Source of the DNA: Opitutaceae bacterium
GTDB lineage: Bacteria > Verrucomicrobiota > Verrucomicrobiia > Opitutales > Opitutaceae
Direction: 5' to 3'
Length of the DNA: 9,720 nucleotides
NCBI GenBank assembly: GCA_009919985.1
Contig: RGAX01000098.1
Span: 1-9,720 of the forward strand
This document shows positions 5,926 through 9,720 of this stretch, in pieces. The position numbers and the translations under genes are program-made. The first letter of the stretch is position 1. Each line of letters starts with the position of its first letter. The notes below the pieces were generated by a model. The model made no database searches and was not told where the DNA came from. It worked only from the letters and a program-made list of their open reading frames with translations.

Positions 5926-6761
5926 ATGGTTTTGCTCAAACTCATCACGTGAGCACCCACGGGCAACAACAGGATCTTTTCGGGCTTTTCGCGCCGACGG
6001 CGGGAGTCCATCGCGCGCCTCCGGCGGCAGTGGGGGTTACGACGGGCTTGGCGGCGGCCGGTGAATTTGTGCCACTCCCAGAGACGTCGCCGGAACAGCC
6101 GGAGATTGTTTTTGAACGCAGCCTGAAGGCGCGCAACTACCGGCTCACGCTGCGCAGAGACGGCGTCGCGGTAGCGACGATCCCGGCGCGCGGTTCGCAG
6201 CGTGAAGCGGAGCGCTTTGTCGCGCAGCAAGGTGAATGGCTTGAGCGCGCGCGCGCGCGGCAACGTCATCGCCCTCGGGCCGCGGAAGTCTGGCCTCTGG
6301 GTGCGCGTGTGCTTTGGCGCGGCGAGTTGGCGCAATTGCGCGTCGCCGCGACGGGCGAAAAACCGCAGGTGTGCCTCGCGGCCGATGTGTTTCGCGTGCC
6401 GCAGCTCGAAGGGGATTTGCGGCCCACGCTTGAGGCCCAGTTTGCGCGCCGAGCGAAGATCGAACTACCGGCTCGAGCTTGGGAACTCGCGGCGATAGTC
6501 GGCGTGGAAGTGAAGCAAGTTACGGTGCGCAACCAGCGTTCACGCTGGGGTTCGTGCTCAGCGACCGGAACGATCTCGCTTAACTGGCGGCTGGTGCAGA
6601 CGCCAGACAGCGTGCGCGATTATATCGTTTACCACGAACTCATGCACCTGCGGGAGATGAATCACTCCGAGCGTTTTTGGGCGCGCGTCGAGGAAGTCTG
6701 CCCGCCGTGGCGCGAGGCGGAACTCTGGCTCAAGCGCAACGGCTCACTCGTTGGTTTGTGA
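5922..6761 (+). CDS. YgjP/DUF45-family zinc metallopeptidase with N-terminal extension
   Basis: The C-terminal half is a YgjP (DUF45, M48-like) zinc metallopeptidase. It has NQRSRWGSCSATGTISLNWR, then VRDYIVYHELMHLREMNHSERF, with the HExxHxxxxxH metal site at His238, Glu239, His242 and His248. The preceding beta-rich part (about residues 85-190) includes RNYRLTLRRDG and is also typical. The SprT/Wss1 proteases use a related metallopeptidase fold, but DUF45 functions are poorly known. The first 75 or so residues are extra compared with E. coli YgjP (about 167 residues), low in predicted structure, and contain QQQDLFGLF (15-23). The GTG start at 5922 is the furthest upstream available; another GTG is at codon 10. 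Neither has a clear ribosome binding site. It converges on the FKBP gene with a 43-base gap. Confidence 0.88.
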   Translation: MNGFAQTHHVSTHGQQQDLFGLFAPTAGVHRAPPAAVGVTTGLAAAGEFVPLPETSPEQPEIVFERSLKARNYRLTLRRDGVAVATIPARGSQREAERFVAQQGEWLERARARQRHRPRAAEVWPLGARVLWRGELAQLRVAATGEKPQVCLAADVFRVPQLEGDLRPTLEAQFARRAKIELPARAWELAAIVGVEVKQVTVRNQRSRWGSCSATGTISLNWRLVQTPDSVRDYIVYHELMHLREMNHSERFWARVEEVCPPWREAELWLKRNGSLVGL

Positions 6762-6804
6762 GCGCAAGGGTCCGCTAGGCTCGGTGTTTTATCACATTTA
6801 ACGC

Positions 6805-7359
6805 TTAGCGGAAATCGAGGAGCTCAACCTCGAAGATGAGCGTAGCCTTGGGCGGAATCTTGGGCAGTTTCCCTTTTTCGCCGTAACCAAGCCAGTAGGG
6901 AATGATGAGCGTGCGCTTCTCGCCTTTGCGCATGGTAAGAAAGGCTTCGTCCCAGCCGGCGATGACCGTACCAAGGCCGAGACGGAAACTGAAAGGCACG
7001 CCGCGTTTGTAAGAACTATCGAAGGGCGTGCCGTCGAGAAGGCGCCCGTCGTAGTGGACGATGACTTCACCGCCCAGACGAGGCCCGGCGTTGCCGGTGC
7101 CCGGCGCGCGCTCGATGTAGCGCAGGCCAGAAGGGAGTTTTTTTGCGGTGCCGTACGTCTGCGCAAGGAGCATCGCGTCCTCCGTGCTAAATTGCGGGAT
7201 GCTCGCGGCAAGGGCGGCGCGCATGTTGGCGTTGATCGGGCGGCCGGGGTTTTTACGCGCGAGCAGGCCGGAGCGTACGACGAAGGCGATCGTGATGAGC
7301 ACCACGCCAAGCAGGCCGAGAAAAAAGAAACTGCGGAGCGGAGAGGATTTGGCGGGCAT
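6805..7359 (-). CDS. Membrane-anchored FKBP-type peptidyl-prolyl isomerase
   Basis: This protein catalyses cis-trans isomerisation of Xaa-Pro bonds, probably on the outer face of the cytoplasmic membrane. Of its 184 residues, about 10-28 form a hydrophobic anchor preceded by Lys/Arg, which suggests an N-in orientation. A linker follows, and the FKBP domain runs from about 76 to 184. The domain shows KLPSGLRYIE, VHYDGRLLDGTPFDSSY (Tyr103, Phe113, Asp114), VIAGWDEAF (Val132, Ile133, Trp136) and IPPKATLIFEVELLDF (Phe176). The active-site aromatics are kept. The segment IPYWLGYGEKG replaces the common IPPxLAYGxxG. It lies 80 bases downstream of the amidohydrolase on the same strand and may be cotranscribed with it. 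Confidence 0.92.
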   Translation of the reverse strand: MPAKSSPLRSFFFLGLLGVVLITIAFVVRSGLLARKNPGRPINANMRAALAASIPQFSTEDAMLLAQTYGTAKKLPSGLRYIERAPGTGNAGPRLGGEVIVHYDGRLLDGTPFDSSYKRGVPFSFRLGLGTVIAGWDEAFLTMRKGEKRTLIIPYWLGYGEKGKLPKIPPKATLIFEVELLDFR

Positions 7360-7439
7360 GAAAAGTGGGTGTGAGTGAACAACGCCCTAGAAATCTTAAA
7401 ATGGCAAACTCGCCGACGCGCGGGGCTTCGGAAGCGGAA

Positions 7440-8777
7440 TTATTTTTTGGCTAACAGATCAAGCGCAGCGGCGGTGAGTGCCGTGACCCCGGTCTTGATC
7501 GCAGGTTCGGGTAACGGTGCGAACTTACTCGAATGCAGCGAAGGCAACGGTGCGCCCGTGCGTTGGCTCTCGGCGAATTTCAGGGGATCGACCGCGCCGA
7601 CGCGGAACATGCAGATCGGCACTTTTTCCGCGGTGCGGCCGAATTGGCCAAAATCTTCGCCGCCCATTTCCGGATCGATGCCGACGACGCGTTCGGCGCC
7701 GAGCCAGGGCGTGAGGGCGCTGCGCACGCGGCGCGTGAGGGCAGGGTCGTTGTAGGAGGCGGGAGTGAATTCGCCTTCGAGAATCTCGACGATGGGCATG
7801 CGCTCTTCGGCGAGGCCGGCGGCGATGGCTTCGCCTCGGCAGATCCGTTTCACCGCTTCGATCGTGTGACGGCGGACGGTTTCCGAATAAGAGCGGAGCG
7901 TGAGGGAGAGCTTCACCTCGTCGGGGATGATGTTGGATTTGGTGCCACCGTGGATGGAGCCGACGGTGACGACGGCCGGATCAAGCGGGCGCGTCTCACG
8001 GCTGACGATGGTCTGGAGTGTCGTAACGATACGGGCGGCTAGGACGATCGGGTCTTTGGTGGCGTGCGGGTAAGCGCCATGGCCACCGGCGCCGCGTACG
8101 GTGATCTCGGCGGTGTCGACGTTAGCCCAGTTAAAACCCTCGAGTATACCGATGGTGCCGGCAGGCAGCGTCGCACTGTCGTGGACAGCCAGAGCAAAGT
8201 CCGGTTTGGGAAATTTCTGGTAGAGGCCTTCTTTAAGCATGGCGCGCGCTCCAATACCGCGTTCCTCGGCAGGTTGGCCGACGAAGAGGACCGTGCCCGA
8301 CCAACGGTCGCGGTGGGCGGCGAGTTGGCGAGCGGTACCGGTAAAGATCGTCATGTGCAAATCATGCCCGCAGGCCTGCATGACGGGCACGTCTTTGCCG
8401 GTGAGATCGGTGACACGAGTGGTGCTGGCGTACGGGACGCCGGTTTCTTCGAAGACAGGGAGACCGTCGAGATCCGTGCGAACAAGCAGCGTGGGGCCGG
8501 GGCCGTTTTTGAGGACTCCGACGATGCCGTGACCACCAAATTTTTCAGTAACTTCGAAACCGAGAGCGCGTAGTTCAGCGGCGAGTTTGGCGGCGGTTTT
8601 TTCCTCCATGAGCGAGAGCTCAGGGTGAGCGTGGAGGTCCGAGTACAGGGCGAGGAGCGAGGGATAATCGGCGGCGAGTTTTTGGGCGACGACGGCGGGT
8701 GTTGTGCCATCGGCGGCTCGGAGTGGTACAGCGAGCGCGATGAGGAACGAAAGGGCGTGGAGGGGAAGTAGTTTCAT
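7440..8777 (-). CDS. Secreted M20-family amidohydrolase (M20D, HipO-like)
   Basis: This is a metal-dependent amidohydrolase/carboxypeptidase of peptidase family M20D, the group that includes hippurate hydrolases and N-acyl amino-acid deacylases. The 445-residue product starts with a signal peptide (MKLLPLHALSFLIALAVPLRA, probable cleavage after Ala21 or Ala22), so it should act in the periplasm or outside. Motifs are HAHPELS (50-55), LVRTDLDGLP, MQACGHDLHMT (Cys136, His138), GQPAEERG (Glu171 catalytic, Glu172 metal), AVHD (His199), GAGGHGAYPH in the dimerisation domain, MGGEDF, and LHSSKF (His415). All metal ligands are present. I chose the ATG at 8777 because the signal peptide starts there; a longer frame upstream lacks support. 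Its ATG overlaps the toxin stop (ATGA). The substrate is not predictable from sequence. Confidence 0.93.
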   Translation of the reverse strand: MKLLPLHALSFLIALAVPLRAADGTTPAVVAQKLAADYPSLLALYSDLHAHPELSLMEEKTAAKLAAELRALGFEVTEKFGGHGIVGVLKNGPGPTLLVRTDLDGLPVFEETGVPYASTTRVTDLTGKDVPVMQACGHDLHMTIFTGTARQLAAHRDRWSGTVLFVGQPAEERGIGARAMLKEGLYQKFPKPDFALAVHDSATLPAGTIGILEGFNWANVDTAEITVRGAGGHGAYPHATKDPIVLAARIVTTLQTIVSRETRPLDPAVVTVGSIHGGTKSNIIPDEVKLSLTLRSYSETVRRHTIEAVKRICRGEAIAAGLAEERMPIVEILEGEFTPASYNDPALTRRVRSALTPWLGAERVVGIDPEMGGEDFGQFGRTAEKVPICMFRVGAVDPLKFAESQRTGAPLPSLHSSKFAPLPEPAIKTGVTALTAAALDLLAKK

Positions 8778-9073
8778 AAATCTTCTAAGACTAGAGAAGG
8801 CAGATCCATGGAATGATGCACGATGCGATCGATGCACACGATTCCAGCGGTGTAGCGGTAGAAAATAAGATAACCGTTGCTGTTAAGGCAGCGGAGGTGA
8901 GCTTGGAGTTCACGATGGCGATGACCGGTCAGAGGATGGCGTCGCAGGTGCTCAATTTTGGCGTGAAAGCGGCCAAGCACCTCGGAGGCTTGGCGAGGGC
9001 TATCGACGGCGATGAATCCCCAGATATTTTCTAGGTCCGTGCGACTGCGGTGCGAGTAGCGCAGCCGGGGCAT
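8774..9073 (-). CDS. RelE/ParE-family toxin
   Basis: The 99-residue protein has the ParE/RelE toxin pattern: MPRLRYSHRSRTDLENIWGF at the start, a helix with EVLGRFHAKIEHLRRHPLTG, RELQAHLRCL, the core strand YLIFYRY, and the C-terminal IDRIVHHSMDLPSLV (family form 'V.Ix.VLHxxRDl'). ParE toxins inhibit gyrase, while RelE members cleave mRNA on the ribosome; ParE is favoured by the overall pattern, but I cannot separate them firmly. The antitoxin gene is 3 bases upstream. The TGA overlaps the start of the secreted amidohydrolase by 4 bases, which is unusual for a toxin gene. Confidence 0.87.
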   Translation of the reverse strand: MPRLRYSHRSRTDLENIWGFIAVDSPRQASEVLGRFHAKIEHLRRHPLTGHRHRELQAHLRCLNSNGYLIFYRYTAGIVCIDRIVHHSMDLPSLVLEDL

Positions 9074-9076
9074 GAT

Positions 9077-9331
9077 TTAGGCGCTTGATTTCAAGCGGGA
9101 ACGCGTGCGCCGTTTGATGTTTTCAAAAAAAGTCCGATGGGCCGCAGCAGATTTAATTTCAGAAAAACGACCCTCAGCATGATCGCGTATGCCCTCGGCA
9201 ACCGCGGCGCGCAGCCGGTTGAGTTGTTCTTTGCGCACCGCTCCATCTTGCGCGAGGTCTACAAGCAAGTCAGCGCGATCGGCGATCGGGAGCTTGTGAA
9301 CTGCAGCTTTGATAGCGGCGACGGAGGGCAT
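9077..9331 (-). CDS. Antitoxin of the ParE-type pair
   Basis: This 84-residue protein starts MPSVAAIKAAVHKLPIADRA, followed by DLLVDLAQDGAVRKEQLNRL and AAVAEGIRDHAEGRFSEI, and ends in a basic tail (RRTRSRLKSSA). The segment LRAAVAEGIRxxxxGRFSEI resembles the C-terminal toxin-binding part of ParD-like antitoxins. The N-terminal KLPIADRADLLVDLA recalls small addiction-module components. It is assigned mainly from its position, 3 bases before the ParE-like toxin. The ATG at 9331 has no ribosome binding site; a weak promoter is possible at 9340-9368. The N-terminal family assignment is tentative. Confidence 0.75.
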   Translation of the reverse strand: MPSVAAIKAAVHKLPIADRADLLVDLAQDGAVRKEQLNRLRAAVAEGIRDHAEGRFSEIKSAAAHRTFFENIKRRTRSRLKSSA

Positions 9332-9339
9332 CTGCGGTA

Positions 9340-9368
9340 AATTTGGTGGTTAAGGGCGCTAATGACAA
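9340..9368 (-). promoter_or_regulatory. Weak candidate promoter for the antitoxin-toxin-amidohydrolase operon
   Basis: On the minus strand TTGTCA (9368-9363, one mismatch to TTGACA) is followed after 17 bases by CAAATT (9345-9340, three of six matches to TATAAT). It would start transcription a few bases before the antitoxin ATG, giving a very short leader. The assignment rests on position and the -35 box only. Confidence 0.28.
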
Positions 9369-9387
9369 ACGTGTTTTGGCCTAGCTT

Positions 9388-9703
9388 TTATTCGTTCACG
9401 AAACAGCCGGAGTCCACGCATTTTACCTCGTAACGGGCGGCGAGGGTGACGCCCTTACTGCTCCAGCTCCGACCTCCTCGCCTCACCCGGGCGTTCACAT
9501 TTCCATATTGCCGAAGTGGAGCTAATAATACTCGCCCCCAGTCCAATCCGCATCGACCTCAATTATTTAAACGCCTTCCCCTAATTCGCAAATTTCCGCA
9601 CCCTCCAAAAAATAGGGACTCGCCGGAAATCCTCGCGGATTTATCCGTCGGCTTAGAATCGTAGCAGCGAAAGCATGAGGGATTGAAAATTGGGGAGTGC
9701 CAT
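9388..9703 (-). pseudogene. Mrr-type restriction endonuclease remnant (both ends, middle deleted)
   Basis: Mrr-family enzymes are type IV restriction endonucleases of about 300 residues: an N-terminal winged-helix domain (typically starting M-xxPDFQxLMLPLL) and a C-terminal nuclease domain, often ending near 'YEIKRIDxDYFxE'. From the ATG at 9703 the minus strand reads MALPNFQSLMLSLLRF, then TAA, ADG, TAA, IRE. This matches the family start LLxFLADGxxxxIRE, with stops replacing two codons. Further on, in another frame, it reads GVTLAARYEVKCVDSGCFVNE and stops at the TAA at 9390-9388, matching the family end. Only about 316 bases separate what should be some 900, and the nuclease motifs are missing. 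This fills most of the otherwise gene-free stretch 9332-9720; nothing else convincing lies there. The call rests on recognising short segments. Confidence 0.62.
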
Positions 9704-9720
9704 ATTCAGGGTTTGGTTTC

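Noticed and set aside
6244..6259. Alternating GC tract
   Set aside because: It encodes an Arg/Ala-rich helix in the metallopeptidase. It is an ordinary product of high-GC coding, not a structural site I can support.
6771..6812. Stem TCCGCTA/TAGCGGA between the convergent peptidase and FKBP genes
   Set aside because: There are only 7 pairs with a loop of nearly 30 bases, and one arm is inside the FKBP coding end. It is too weak for a terminator call.
9446..9664. Plus-strand frame of 72 codons starting with GTG
   Set aside because: It has a Pro/Arg/Asn-rich product without a family pattern. It runs antisense to the Mrr remnant, which explains the sequence better.

Overview
The window is GC-rich bacterial chromosome. 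The gene order rpmH-rnpA-yidD-yidC, the near absence of Shine-Dalgarno motifs, and the overall flavour of the proteins suggest a member of the Verrucomicrobia, perhaps the Opitutae. That placement is an impression from reading, not a search result. No rRNA, tRNA, CRISPR array, transposase or integrase was seen.

Region 1 (1-2710, minus strand) is a conserved housekeeping operon. It holds ribosomal protein L34 (rpmH), the RNase P protein (rnpA), the insertion-efficiency factor YidD, and YidC, which is cut by the left edge of the window. The genes overlap or abut. A perfect TTGACA -35 box lies upstream of rpmH.

Region 2 (2774-3290, minus) is a decayed toxin-antitoxin pair: a DUF433-type antitoxin split by a frameshift, and a DUF5615 PIN-like protein whose natural start is out of frame. 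It sits in an AT-richer patch.

Region 3 (3349-5435) has a Y-family translesion polymerase (minus) divergent from an intact Phd/YefM-VapC-type pair (plus). The two start regions are about 15 bases apart and share a palindrome and direct repeat that look like an operator.

Region 4 (5444-6761, plus) holds a YfcE-like metallophosphoesterase and a YgjP/DUF45 zinc metallopeptidase, linked by a 15-codon mini-ORF. The peptidase has an N-terminal extension with a sequence resembling a sliding-clamp-binding motif.

Region 5 (6805-9331, minus) reads as antitoxin, ParE-like toxin, secreted M20 amidohydrolase and membrane-anchored FKBP prolyl isomerase. The toxin stop overlaps the amidohydrolase start. 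Region 6 (9388-9703, minus) is the remnant of an Mrr-type restriction endonuclease: its N-terminal and C-terminal ends are recognisable, with most of the middle missing.

Taken together, a core operon is followed by an accessory stretch rich in toxin-antitoxin and defence genes, some intact and some decaying, interspersed with DNA-repair, proteolysis and envelope genes.
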